Assembly (NCBI GenBank): GCA_963790585.1
Contig: CAWBOY010000010.1
Location: forward strand, 61,082 to 125,081
DNA from: CAWBOY01 sp963790585
GTDB lineage: Bacteria; Planctomycetota; Planctomycetia; Gemmatales; Gemmataceae
DNA: 64,000 nt
Direction of reading: 5' to 3'
The notes under the pieces: model-generated
Database searches by the model: none
What the model saw: the letters and a program-made list of their open reading frames with translations, nothing else
Told to the model about the DNA's origin: nothing
Part shown: positions 36,492 through 47,092 of the stretch, one piece after another
How positions within the stretch are numbered: position 1 is the stretch's first letter
Layout: each line of letters begins with the position of its first letter
Position numbers and translations under genes: made by a program

Positions 36492-39400
36492 TCACCACGT
36501 CGCATACAACGTCATCGCTTGATAGTCGCGCACGAAACCGACGGCCTCCAACACCTCACGCCCTGGGCTGGCGGCGACCGCTTGGCCGTTCCATTCTTCC
36601 ACGGTCAGCTTGTGTCGGCCTGACATTCCGCTGGTGACGAGCAGTCCCGTCAACTCCTTCGCCGCGAGGCGGATCTCTTCGTTATTGGCGCTGGGCAGCG
36701 CGGTCAGTCGTTTGCCTTGTTGTTCGATGAGCAGAATTGGCCGGCCGGCGCGGACGACGAGCCAGTTGCCGATCCGTCTGGAGAACGAGCGCGTGCCCCC
36801 GTCGAGCAGCGGGATGTCGAAGGGAGCGCCCGCGCCATAGAGATTCGCCGGATCAAGGCTGTGGAGCAGGAGCGCGGGGGCCGATGCGGTGGAGGGGACA
36901 TGCAGATCCTGCAGCTGGTGAGCCGCTTCGGGCAACGCGAATTGGTGCCCGACAGCCCCTCGACGAAGTAGCCGCGGCGCACTTCCCCGGCCAACTCCAT
37001 ACGTGAAAGAACCTCATACAAGATCCGCCAAGACGGCATCCACGAATCGAGAAGAGACAATTCCCGGGCTGCCACGCCATAGCGATCGAGCAACAGCGTC
37101 GCTTGAAAGACCGCCTGGGCCTCCGGCTCTGGCCGCCCCCACGGCAGGGTCGACCAGCGCCCTCTGTGCGCCGATCGACTCGCCGCCGCATCGAGCGCAT
37201 CGACGGCATACCGGCCGAAGGACGTGTCAGGCGCGTTTCCGAAGATGCCAGCGCGGGCTCTTCGCCCCTGCGGACGACATCGAATTGATCGTTGGTGACC
37301 AGTGAGCGCCTTAGCAATTCCCAAAGTGCCGTTCTCACGACGGCGGCATTGAGCCCCGTTTCTGCGGCAAGGTCGGCGAGAAATTGCGCCCCCCGGCCGC
37401 GCAGGAACTCGAGAACCTGCGAAGCCGGCTCAGTGAGGGCGACTGCATTTTCCGCGGGCGGCGAAGCTGACTGACGCAACGTATCGCGGCGAAAGAAGGC
37501 GACCTGGAGTTGCTCCCCCTGGCCAACCCAGGAGCCGGAACCGCCGGAAATCCATTCGTCCAACCAGCGCGCTTGATACGACGGCACGCGCGGGCAGGAT
37601 GGCTCGCTCCCAAACTTCGGCACTGATCGTCAGCCCCTCCAACCGCTCCAGGGCCGCCGCGAGACCCTCGCTGCCGCCGCGCCGCGTCTCTGGGTGCGCT
37701 GATTGCCAGCGAAGGAGAAAATCGGCGAATTGTTGCGGCGGACAGGTCAGGACCTCACGCCGCAACAGCGCGAGGCTGCCGCGCTCCACCTGGTCCAGAT
37801 TGGTCGGCGCGGACCATTGCATCGTTTCGCCGCCGCCAACCGCGACGACTCGGCCAGTTTTGGTCCATTCGTCGAGCTGGCGAATCGCCCATTCGCGCTC
37901 GAAGGGATAACGCTTCAGAAGATCATTAAGGCCGACGAGGGCATGGGTGCTGAGGAAGCGCTCGAAGATAATTTTGCCAGCGGCGCGGGCGACATCAGGC
38001 GAAGTGCTGACTCCCAACCCGAAAGCCTGCCGATAGACGCTCTCTTCTTCCGCCGCGACCCAGCGGCCTGGGTCGACGACGCCGGGCAAGTCCAAGCGCA
38101 CCGCGCGGCCGTCGGCTTGCAACGCTGTCAAAAACTCGGCCATCGGCCCTTCCAGCTCCGAATCGGTCAGATCGCCAATTCTCCTTAACCACTCCGCCAT
38201 CTCCGCGATACTGCGCGGTGGCTGGCCGAGCCCGCGCAAACGCCGCTCGACCTGCCCGACCGCGCGCGGATCCAACAAATGCTGCTGATTTCGCGGCGAA
38301 ACCAATTGTTCGAGCAATTGCTTATCAAGCGGCAGCGCCGTCGCCGCGGTCCGGTTCTACTTCGTCGTACTGGTATTGGTACGCCATGTTGAACGCGAAC
38401 AGCAAACTGTTGGCGAAGGGCGATGGCGACTCGGCCCGCTTCGTCACCACTTTGACCCGGCCGGCTCGGATCGAATCCAGCAATTGTTGCAAGCGCGACA
38501 GATCGAGATGATCGTGCAGACACTCGCGGAACGTTTCGACGACGATTGGAAAATCGGGATGTTTGCGCGCCACCTGGAGCAAGTCACGGCCACGCATCCG
38601 CTGCAGCCACAGCGGCGCCCGCTTGCCTGATCGGCCGCGCGGCAACAGCAGCGCCCGCGCTGCATTCTGACGAAACCGCAACGCGAAGAGGGCGCTGTCG
38701 GCTAACTCTTCGAGGACCAGCCCCTCGACATTCTCCGGAGTCAACCCGGCGAGCAGATCCAGGATTGGCTCGTCCATATCGGTAAAGCGCACATACAGCC
38801 CATCGTTATGGTGCATGCAATGCGGCTGATAGCCGAGGCGTTGTCGCAAGATCGGCCCGAGCGCGAGTCGTAGCGTCAGATGCAGTCGCGCTCCGAGCGG
38901 GCAGAGGAACACGGCCTGCCAATCGCCAAGCTGATCGCGCGACGCCTCGATGACGACTGTCTCGTCAGTTGGTAAACAACTCGACGACAAAAGCTGCCGA
39001 CTGATGTGATAACGGAGATTGCGGGCCGCCAATGGGTCGAGATAATAGTTAGTGCGCAGCCAATCAATTACACCGTCATCTTCAATCCGTCCCTGGAACT
39101 CACGCAGAAAGACGCCGATGGCCAGACCCAAGTCATAACTCCGCGCTGTACCTTCGCCGCGCCAGAACGGCACCGACGCCGGCGCGCCCTCGGCGGGTGT
39201 CACCAGCACGCGATCGGCCTCGATCTTCTCCATTCTCCAGGCGTTCGTCCCCAGCAAAAACGTGTCGCCGACACGGCTCTCGTAAATGAATTCCTCATCC
39301 AGCTCGCCAATGCGCACGCCGCCGGGAGCGTAAGCCGCGTACTGCCCGGTATCCGGTATCGTGCCGCCACTGATTAACGCCATCGACTTCGTGCCCGGCA

Positions 39401-40910
39401 ACGCGCTGAGCCGATTGTGGATGCGGTCCCAGCTTATGCGCGGTTGCAGCGCTTCGAGCGCGCTTCCGCCGCCTGCCCTGTTGGGCCTGCGCCGGAAGCC
39501 GGCGCTTCGTCGTCGACATGAAATTGATATCGTCCTGTCACGACTTCCAATGTCGTCTCGAACGCCTGGGCTGACAAATCGCGGAAGGGATAAGCCCGCC
39601 GAACCAGAGAATAGAGTTCCGTAACATCCCAATCTTCCATGGCCGTCATTGCGACGATCTGTTGCGCCAGGACGTCGAGACAATTGATCGGCACCTGAAT
39701 CGCCTCGACATGCCCCGCGGCCATCTCGCGCGCCAGGACCGCTTGCTCGAGCAGGTCGGCCGCTGTTTTCGGTATGAGCCGACCTTTGCTCGTCTGCCCG
39801 ACGAGATGCCCAGCCCGGCCGACGCGCTGCAGCGCGGGCGACATTGCCCGGCGACTCGACCTGACAAACCAAGTCGACCGCTCCCATATCGATACCCATC
39901 TCGAGCGACGCGGTGGCGACGACGGCTGGAACGAGGCCTTCTTTCAAGGATTTCTCGATGTCTTGCCGCACCTCGAGCGCGACGCTGCCATGATGGGCCC
40001 GGGCCAGGTCGCCTTCCTCATTGAGAAATGCCGTGATCCGTTCCACCGAACGGCGATTGTTCGTGAAGACGATGGTCGAGCGATGTTCACGAATCAAATC
40101 CGCAAGCAAGCGATAGATGGACGGCCATATCGTTTTTTCGGGAAGGGCCCCGAATTGCTCCACAGGGCTCTGTACGAGCAAGTCGAGATTCTTACGCTGG
40201 CCGGCGTCGACGATTGTCACCGGTCGGGCCGTCTGTTGACCGTTGGCGTCCAGCATGCACCCACCGAGGTAGCGAGCTACTTCGTCCAAAGGTCTCTGTG
40301 TGGCCGAAAGGCCGATGCGCACGAAAGACGGCCCGCGCTGGATCGCCTCCAATCGCTCCAACAAGAGGGCGAGAAAGACGCCGCGTTTATTCGTGCAGAG
40401 CGCGTGAATTTCGTCGACGATGACATGGGTCACCTGGCGGAGCGTCTCGCGCGCCTGCGACGTGAGTAAGAGATGCAGAGATTCCGGCGTCGTTATCAGA
40501 ATGTGAGGCGGCCGACGCGCCAGGCGTTGCCGTTCCGCCGTCGTCGTGTCGCCCGTGCGCACGGCCGCCTCGAGTTCGGGCAACGGATAATTCGTCCGCC
40601 GCGCCACCACCGCCACTTCTTCGAGCGGCCTTTGCAAATTGCGGTGGATGTCGTTATTCAGAGCTTTGAGAGGCGAAATATAGATGACCCGCACGCCGCG
40701 TGTCATCTTGGGCTGCCGCCAGAGCGAATCCAGGCAAGCGAGAAAGGCCGCGAGAGTCTTACCCGAGCCGGTCGGAGCCAAAATAAGCGTATTTTGCCCC
40801 GCCGCGATGGCAGGCCAACCCAACCGCTGCGGCGGCGTCGGCTCGCCCAGGGCCTCACGAAACCAGTGCTGAACAGGCGGTAGAAAGAGATCGAGAGGGT
40901 CGGCGTCCAT
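36492..40910 (-). CDS. lhr: Lhr-type superfamily 2 helicase, several frameshifts
   Basis: A very large helicase of about 1470 residues, the right size for full-length bacterial Lhr. The ATG at 40910 begins MDADPLDLFLPPVQ. Motif I is APTGSGKT, Ia YISPLKAL, Ib TTPESL, II VDEIHAL, III GLSAT, V/VI VATASLEMGIDMGAVDLV then RVGRAGH. The winged-helix and Lhr-core parts follow, then the Lhr C-terminal domain to 36492. The frame changes near 39840, 39480, 38320, 37600, 37200 and 36950, each time with matching sequence in the next frame. Lhr acts in mycobacteria and pseudomonads in DNA repair. Confidence 0.88.
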
Positions 40911-40958
40911 GGGGTTTATTGTACAGGCATTGGTATTACCGATCCTGAAGCAAATTAG

Positions 40959-41191
40959 GGTAGACGCGGCATCTTGCCGCGTTTTTTGACTTAGAGCCAA
41001 TCCGGTTTACTCCCCCTCTCCCCTGTGCTCGCCTGAGAGGAGTCTGCGGGCGCGGGGGAAAATCTGTCGAATTTCTGCTTTCTCTCCCCCGAGTACGGGG
41101 GAGAGGGGCTTTTCGGATCGGCTCTTAGCTTATTTCATTTCGCGTCTATGCCATGCCAACGTCAAGAACGCGGCAAGATGCCGCGTCTACC
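40959..41191. repeat. Element bounded by 25-bp perfect inverted repeats
   Basis: The arm at 40959-40983 starts GGTAGACGCGGCATCTTGCC, and the exact complement lies at 41167-41191. Each arm holds the palindrome CGCGGCATCTTGCCGCG. Inside, GAGCCAATCCG faces CGGATCGGCTC and two CCCCTCTCCCC-like tracts occur. No gene lies inside. It fits a MITE or a repeat composite between divergent genes. Confidence 0.7.
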
Positions 41192-41314
41192 ATAATACCC
41201 TTCGCTGACGCTTCAGACTCGGGAGAAAGCCGGGTGCCGACCTGTATAATCACCCTCAGCGGCCGTTGGCGGTTCGCGTCGAACTGCCTCCGTTTGCGCT
41301 CTTTGGAGACTCTC

Positions 41315-41713
41315 ATGAAGGCAATCCTTTCGGTAGCGTTGGTCCTCGTTGTCTGCGGCCTCGCAGGCGCGGCGGACGAGAAGGCGAACCCAGTCGGGAC
41401 GTGGAAGTGCGAGTATGAAATCGGCGGGCAGAAGCGAACGTCGACCCTGATGGTCAAGAAGGAGGGAGACAAGTTCGTCGGGACAATGAGCTGGGCGGAC
41501 CAGAAGGACGAGAAGCTCAAGGACCCGAAATTCAAGGACGGGAAGCTGACGTTCACCGCCGACCGTAAGATCATGGATAACACGATCACCGTCGAGTACA
41601 CCCTGACGATCGACGGCGACAAGTTCAAAGGAAAGAGCGCATCAGAATTCGGCGGTCAAAAGCAGGAGTGGGACATCGAGGGCAAGCGGGAGAAGGAGAA
41701 GAAGGACAAGTAG
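41315..41713 (+). CDS. Small exported hypothetical protein
   Basis: 132 residues from the ATG at 41315. A clear signal peptide (MKAILSVALVLVVCGLAGA, cleavage before ADEK). The mature part looks like an all-beta lipocalin-like domain: GTWKCEYEIGGQKRTSTLMVKKEGDKFVG, later KFKGKSASEFGGQKQEWDIEG, and a Lys-rich end. Proteins of this build are common in planctomycetes. The function is unknown. Confidence 0.75.
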   Translation: MKAILSVALVLVVCGLAGAADEKANPVGTWKCEYEIGGQKRTSTLMVKKEGDKFVGTMSWADQKDEKLKDPKFKDGKLTFTADRKIMDNTITVEYTLTIDGDKFKGKSASEFGGQKQEWDIEGKREKEKKDK

Positions 41714-41886
41714 CAGTCAGACGAACGCCGCGAGCCGAACAGAAAACTTGCGCTAAGAACCCCGCGACCCGCTGGCGCCGGTCGCGGGTTCGTGCGCGAG
41801 TGGCCTGTGAATGCAGATACATTCCTTTTGATTTCATCGTCGATCTCAATACGGAAAAGATTGCCGAAGAGAAAGGCCGTAATGAA

Positions 41887-42186
41887 ATGCGAAGATTAAT
41901 CTATCTCGCTATCGGAGTGATCGTTTTTGGCATAACGACCGTTACCTATTTTGAGCAAGCCGATTTCGGAGCTTACTGGATAGATTCGGATGGTCAAAAG
42001 CGATTGGAATTCATGCTGGAACCAATCGAGTGTTGCATCATTAGCATGATCGTCGGCATGTTATGCGCCGGTCTGGCATTGATCCTCGTCGCCGTACAGG
42101 ATATTGGTGGAGCATTTCTTTTGGCCATTATTCAGAGGCGAAATGTTTGTGACCTGTTGCCGGAATTGCCGGCGGATCTGGATTAA
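41887..42186 (+). CDS. Small membrane protein
   Basis: A 99-residue protein with two membrane segments: LIYLAIGVIVFGITTVTYF near the start and CIISMIVGMLCAGLALILVAV in the middle. It ends DLLPELPADLD. No family recognised. The ATG at 41887 gives the best N-terminal anchor. Confidence 0.6.
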   Translation: MRRLIYLAIGVIVFGITTVTYFEQADFGAYWIDSDGQKRLEFMLEPIECCIISMIVGMLCAGLALILVAVQDIGGAFLLAIIQRRNVCDLLPELPADLD

Positions 42187-42346
42187 TGATGGTGCAAGGT
42201 TTGATGGAACTGCGGATCCAAAAGGGAATAATCGACTGCGATGAAGTTGGAAATGAAACGCGAAGAAGACGCATTTGTTTTCTTGAGCAGCTGTGTGGCC
42301 ACCGACAAACAACGGTCTGTGAAAAAATATGTCTCATTAGATTGAG

Positions 42347-42401
42347 CTAACCCGCGGCGTCAGTGCGGACGAATCTTGTTCCTCACTAACGCAGCGGGTT
42401 A
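42347..42401. terminator. Bidirectional terminator or extragenic palindrome
   Basis: CTAACCCGCGGCGTCAGTG faces CACTAACGCAGCGGGTTA with two one-base bulges. It lies between convergent genes ending at 42186 and 42470. A T-tract is weak on both sides, so an extragenic repeat with terminator role is as likely. Confidence 0.6.
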
Positions 42402-42469
42402 ATCGGGAAGGCGGCCTGCTTTACTTCTTTAGTTCAATCTGTACCCAATACCAGTCGGTGACACCGCGC

Positions 42470-42823
42470 TCATTGCGCCACGGCTTTGATATAGGTGGCC
42501 CCTTTGATGCGTGCGCGCTCTGGAGTCGCACCACAATTCCATTTCCAACCGCCCGATCTTTCATAATCGCCCTTGTCCTTATCGATCATAAAATATTTGG
42601 TCTCGCCAGGCTTTAGAACCACATCGCCGTCGGTGGTCGATGTAATCGTGATGTTATTGCCCCGATCGCAAGCGTCGCGGGTGTGGTCCTGAGTCACAAT
42701 CTTAATGAGGTCAGAGGCTTCGGCTTTCTTGATTTTTTCATCGACCGTCTCGGCACGGGCAGATGAAGAAGTGACCGCGGCGACCAATGTCGCACTCAGC
42801 AAAAACTTGGTGAATAGAGTCAT
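42470..42823 (-). CDS. Small exported hypothetical protein
   Basis: A 117-residue protein with a signal peptide (MTLFTKFLLSATLVAAVTSSSARA, then ETVDEK). The mature part holds two cysteines (DACDRG and WNCGA) that could bond, and a beta-rich middle (NNITITSTTDGDVVLKPGETKYFMI). No known domain. It is divergent from the sigma-factor gene and shares its palindromic upstream region. Confidence 0.7.
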   Translation of the reverse strand: MTLFTKFLLSATLVAAVTSSSARAETVDEKIKKAEASDLIKIVTQDHTRDACDRGNNITITSTTDGDVVLKPGETKYFMIDKDKGDYERSGGWKWNCGATPERARIKGATYIKAVAQ

Positions 42824-42852
42824 GTACTATCTCCGGTGAGTGAATGATGAGA

Positions 42853-42890
42853 CGCTCGACTCGAGCATCTCTGTGTCCTATAGTGGACAC
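42853..42890. promoter_or_regulatory. Two adjacent palindromes in a divergent promoter region
   Basis: GCTCGACTCGAGC (42853-42865) is a perfect dyad. GTGTCC and GGACAC (42873-42890) face each other around TATAGT. They lie 30 to 67 bp before the exported-protein start at 42823 and about 130 bp before the sigma factor at 43021. Operator function is inferred. Confidence 0.4.
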
Positions 42891-43020
42891 TAATTCCTTG
42901 GTCAGAAAAGGGGCGTCCATAACGCGCTTTTTCCTACTTTTTTCGTTTTTGGGAAAAAATCCCTTTGAAGGTGAGGTACGAGCAAAAACGTTTCGGGTCC
43001 GCTATCCCTGGAGGACTTAG

Positions 43021-43639
43021 ATGTCGAACGACGAAATCGACGAACAAACCCTCATCGCAAAGGCCATGAGCGGGGACCAGGCAGTTGTCGAAGAAGCTAC
43101 TCACCCGCCATGCCTCCTATATTCGCGGGATCGCCGTATATGCCGTCCCTAACGACTTGCGGAATGAAATTGACGTAGATCAGATTCTTCAAGACCTCTT
43201 TTTGACCCTTCTTAAAGCGCTGTACACCTACAACGAGGAACGCGGGAAATTTCGCCCATGGTTAGGTGGGGTCACTGGCAAAGTGATCGACTCGATGGTG
43301 CGAATCGTTCGCAAGGAAAAGGCTCGTCGAAGCAATGTCGGGCCATCCACTGGAGATGAGGAAGCAGATAACTGGCTCGCTCAAATCGCGATCGCTCCGT
43401 CGGGAGAGCGCCCGAGTCGCGTGGCCCATATCGATGATCTCAAGTCGGTTGTTGAATCCATGCTTGCTAAATTGCCTGAACAGGACGGTTACCTGCTCCG
43501 CCGTTGTGACTTGGAAGACGTTCCCCATGCTAAAATGGCAGCGGAGCTGGGCATCAGCCCCGCGGCTGTGGCTATGCGCCTCTTTCGAATAAGGGAGCGG
43601 TGCAAGGAACTTCTTGGCACACGATCGGATTATCTCTGA
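43021..43639 (+). CDS. ECF-type RNA polymerase sigma factor, frameshifted
   Basis: About 205 residues. It starts MSNDEIDEQTLIAKAMSGDQAVVE, loses frame near 43092 (GAAGAAGCT), and resumes as KLLTRHASYIRG. Region 2 has DVDQILQDLFLTLLKAL and FRPWLGGVTGKVIDSM. Region 4 has LPEQDGYLLRRCDLEDVPHAKMAAELGISPAAVAMRLFRIRERCKELL, a complete HTH. No anti-sigma gene follows; the next gene is a Ser/Thr kinase, the usual planctomycete partnership. Confidence 0.88.
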
Positions 43640-43662
43640 GCGATGCTGATCCACTTTCAACA

Positions 43663-46600
43663 GTGAGAATCACCTTGAATCTCGAATTTCTTCCAGATCC
43701 TCCTGACCCTATCGCTGCTGCCATCCGGAGAGCTGCTCGGCAATTCGTGGCCGACCAGCCGATCCTTCCGGCGATGCCCGCCAACTCGCGCTATGAGATT
43801 CGATCACTTCACGCCGAGGGCGGGATGGGCGTGGTCTATAAAGGCTTCGACACGCAACTCCAGCGTGAAGTGGCCATAAAGGTTCTCCAAAGTGCGTCGC
43901 CCACTCCACGCACGACTGCTCACCTGCTCGAGGAGGCGAAGATCCTTGCAAGCCTCGGACATAGTGCCATCGTCCCGGTTCACGACGTGGGCAAATTGGT
44001 AGACGAGAGGCCCTTTCTCGTGATGTCGTTCATTCATGGCAAAACATTGGCTAAGGAATTAGCCAAGAGGAAAGCACCCCGTCACGACGATCCTCGCTTT
44101 TTGCAATTTTTCGAGACTATTTGCCGGGCGATTGCCAAGGCCCACGCACAGAAACCGGCAATAGTACACCGCGATCTAAAACCATCGAACATCATGGTGA
44201 CCCCCGACAACGAAGCATTCGTACTCGATTGGGGCATTGCTCGTAAACTCGATGAGCGGAAAAGCGCAGTTTCATCTCAGAGCTCATCTGGCGTGCAAAC
44301 CGAGGCGGGTCCGGCTAAACGGATGCCCTCCGATCTGGCTCCCACCAACCCAGGCGACGCCAAGGGGACACCGGGGTTCATGGCGCCGGAGCAGGCCAGA
44401 GGCGAAAGCAGCTCAATCGGTCCCGCCGCCGACGTATTTGCTTTGGGCGGACTGTTGTGCATGATTTTGACCAATCGACCACCGTACCCTCCCGATGCCA
44501 AACCCGACGAGATCGAAGGCAAGCTCCGAGAGACCTATCAGCACCTCAAGGGCGGCACTGCCGACAAAGAGTTGGTCGAATTGGCACAAAAATGTTTGCA
44601 GCCGGAATGGAAAGACCGGCCGCTAAACGCCTCAGCGGTCTTGACGGGCTTGACGACGGCGCGACAAAAGATTCAAGCCCGCTTGCGCAAGGCCGCCGAG
44701 GAGCACAAGCATCGTTGGATAAGGCGATCCCGGGCGGCGGCAGTGGTAGTTGCCATAATGCTCGCTGGCGGGGGCGCATGGTATTTACAGAATGAGTACA
44801 CGCGCCAGCTCCATGTAACGGAAGAAGCCGTAATCCCGGCGTTGGCAAAGGCTGAACAGCTACATAACCAAGCCTCTCTCAGACCGATGGGATCGAGCAA
44901 GGAGATCGATGCAGCGCTCGTGATATGGCAACAGGCATCCGATGCATTGCGCTTGGCCGAGGCAGCTCTACAAACAGGTATTGCGGACAACCGCCTTGGG
45001 CAACAGGTCAAGGATTTGGGCAGCCGGATCGCAGAGGCACGGGCACGGGGCGACCTACAGCGAATACAGGTTCTCCGACGGGAGACGCTGTTCCTCGACT
45101 TGGATGATGCTCGTATGTCAATGGCTAACTTCAATGAATTGCCCGTCCACTTTGTCGATGCAAATAGGTTACATTTCGACTACACAGGGGCGGCAGCAAA
45201 GTACGCTGCCGCGTTTGCGAAGTTCGGGCTAAACATACAGCCACATCAAAGGGAGATGTTGGCGAAAAAGATCCGCGAACAGGAGCCGGCAGTCCGCGAC
45301 GCTTTGATTGTTGGTCTCGACCATTGGATCTATTGTGCCTGGATGACACCGTTGAGGGGCGACTTATTAGCGATCGTGACGGCTGCGGATCAGGATACCT
45401 GGCGTCACGCTTATCGTCAGGCCACGGTGGAAGGAGACGCCCTGAGATTGGTGCAATTGAACCGGGAGAGCCGTCTGACCAAGCAGTCGGCGGTGAATCT
45501 TGATCTGCTGGCGCTGGCGCTTTATCAAGTCGATCAGGGTAAGGAAACACTGGATCTGCTTCGTTGGGCACGTGAAGTTTACCCTACCGATTTCTGGATT
45601 GCGATGAATCTTGGAGACTACCTGGCGCTGTCGAAAACCGTGGCTCCGGAGGAACTCGAGGAGCGGATTGGTTGTTATCGCGTAGCGGTGGCCTTGCGTC
45701 CCGATTCCAGCGCAGCCCACTTCAACCTCGGCGTTGCTCTTGCAACTCAGAAACGTCTAGACCTCGCGGCCGTCGAATTCAAAACGACTATCGCTCTCAA
45801 TCCCAATATCGCATCGGCCCATATCAACCTCGGCAAAATTCTGCACGACACCGGGCAGCTCGACGCTGCCATAATTGAGTTCAAGAAAGCCGTCGATCTC
45901 AATCCCAAAATGGCACTGGCACGCGCCGAATTGGGGATTGCCTTGCACCACAATATGCAGTTTGGCGATGCTATTTCCGAACTCGAGAAGGCTATTGGCC
46001 TGAATCCAAAGGATGGACTAGCCCACGCTGTCCTGGGAGAAGCATTGTTGAAGAACGGTAAATTCAAAGAGGCTATGACGATTACGCAAGTAGCCTTGGA
46101 TCTTCTAGCCGAAACAGACTCGAATCGCCGCCTTGTCTTGCACAAATCGATCAATGCCGCGCTTTCTTAGCACTGGAGCCGAAAATGTCCGGCGTGCTTG
46201 CGGGCAAAGTACAACCTGCTACCAACCGCGAGCGACTCGACTTCGTCGAAATTTGCCGGGCCCGGCAAAACTATGTCGGAGCTGTGAAGCTCTGCACGGA
46301 AGCATTCGCCATCGATCCGAGACTGGCCGGCGACCCGAAAAACGCGCATCGCTTCAATGCCGCGTGCTACGCTGCGCTCGCCGCAGCGGGCCAGGGAAAA
46401 GACGCTGACAAGCTTGATGAACCGGAACGTGTCCGGCTGCGCAAACAGGCGGTCGAGTGGTTGCGCGCGGATCTCGCGCTTTGGACCAATCAAACGGGGA
46501 GCGAAACGATGGAGAGGGAATTGCTACAGAAGGCGTTGAAGCGCTGGCAAGACGATAGCGACCTCGCCAGCCTTCGGGACGACGATACCGTGGCGAAATT

Positions 46601-46682
46601 GCCAGCCGACGAGCGCGATTTGTGCAGGAAACTTTGGACCGACGTTGCGGCATTATTGAAGCGAGCCGCCAGCGCGAAGTAG
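43663..46682 (+). CDS. Ser/Thr protein kinase with membrane segment and TPR tail, frameshifted
   Basis: A PASTA-less Hanks-type kinase of about 1000 residues. The glycine loop is LHAEGGMGVVYKG, the Lys is in VAIKVL, the catalytic loop is IVHRDLKPSNIMV, the metal site is DWG instead of DFG, and the activation end is GTPGFMAPEQA. One membrane segment (AAAVVVAIMLAGGGAWYL) follows the kinase. The outer part holds TPRs (AHFNLGVALATQKRLDLAAVEFKTTIALNPN and repeats). The end at 46170 is due to an indel near 46165; the family continues as GKVQPATNRERLDFVEIC to 46682. It follows the sigma gene by 24 bp. Confidence 0.9.
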
Positions 46683-46978
46683 ATCGGCTACGAGCATATG
46701 CCATTGTCGCGCATGTTTCGCGCATTGTTACCAGGCATTTCTTTCGCAGGACAGCCACCGGATGAGTCCATTTGTCCTAGCTTCGAGCGGTTGCAGCATG
46801 AATTCGTTCAAGTGATGTCACTGCCGAAGATAATCCCACGTGAATTCGTTCGAGGGGGTTATATGGGAGTCGAATGCAACGAATTTATGGAGTTTTCTCA
46901 TAATTGCCGGCGGCTTTGAACATCGCAACCGATGACGCATTTGTGCATATAAACGAGCTTGGGGGTTCTCCGCGGATT
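46683..46978. other. Intergenic region without a gene
   Basis: Only short unsupported frames. GAATTCGTTC occurs twice, at 46801 and 46842. Nothing else seen. Confidence 0.4.
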
Positions 46979-47084
46979 TCTTTGCATCTCGCCCCTCCGG
47001 CGCACTTCAACGTTAATCCTACCAATACTTTATAGCCAAAGAGCGAGATGCAAACCGGCGTGACTTTTTTTGCATCTCACCCCT
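46979..47084. repeat. Dispersed palindromic repeat, copy B (inverted)
   Basis: This is the reverse-oriented partner of the block at 3935-4040: TTTGCATCTCGCCCC (46981-46995), then GAGCGAGATGCAAA, CCGGCGTGAC, and TTTGCATCTCACCCC (47069-47083). The order and spacing of the three units match. It abuts the 3' end of fmt. Confidence 0.8.
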
Positions 47085-47092
47085 AAACGAAC

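Noticed and set aside
46698..46919. A 73-codon plus-strand frame
   Set aside because: No ribosome binding site, no domain, and repeats in its second half.
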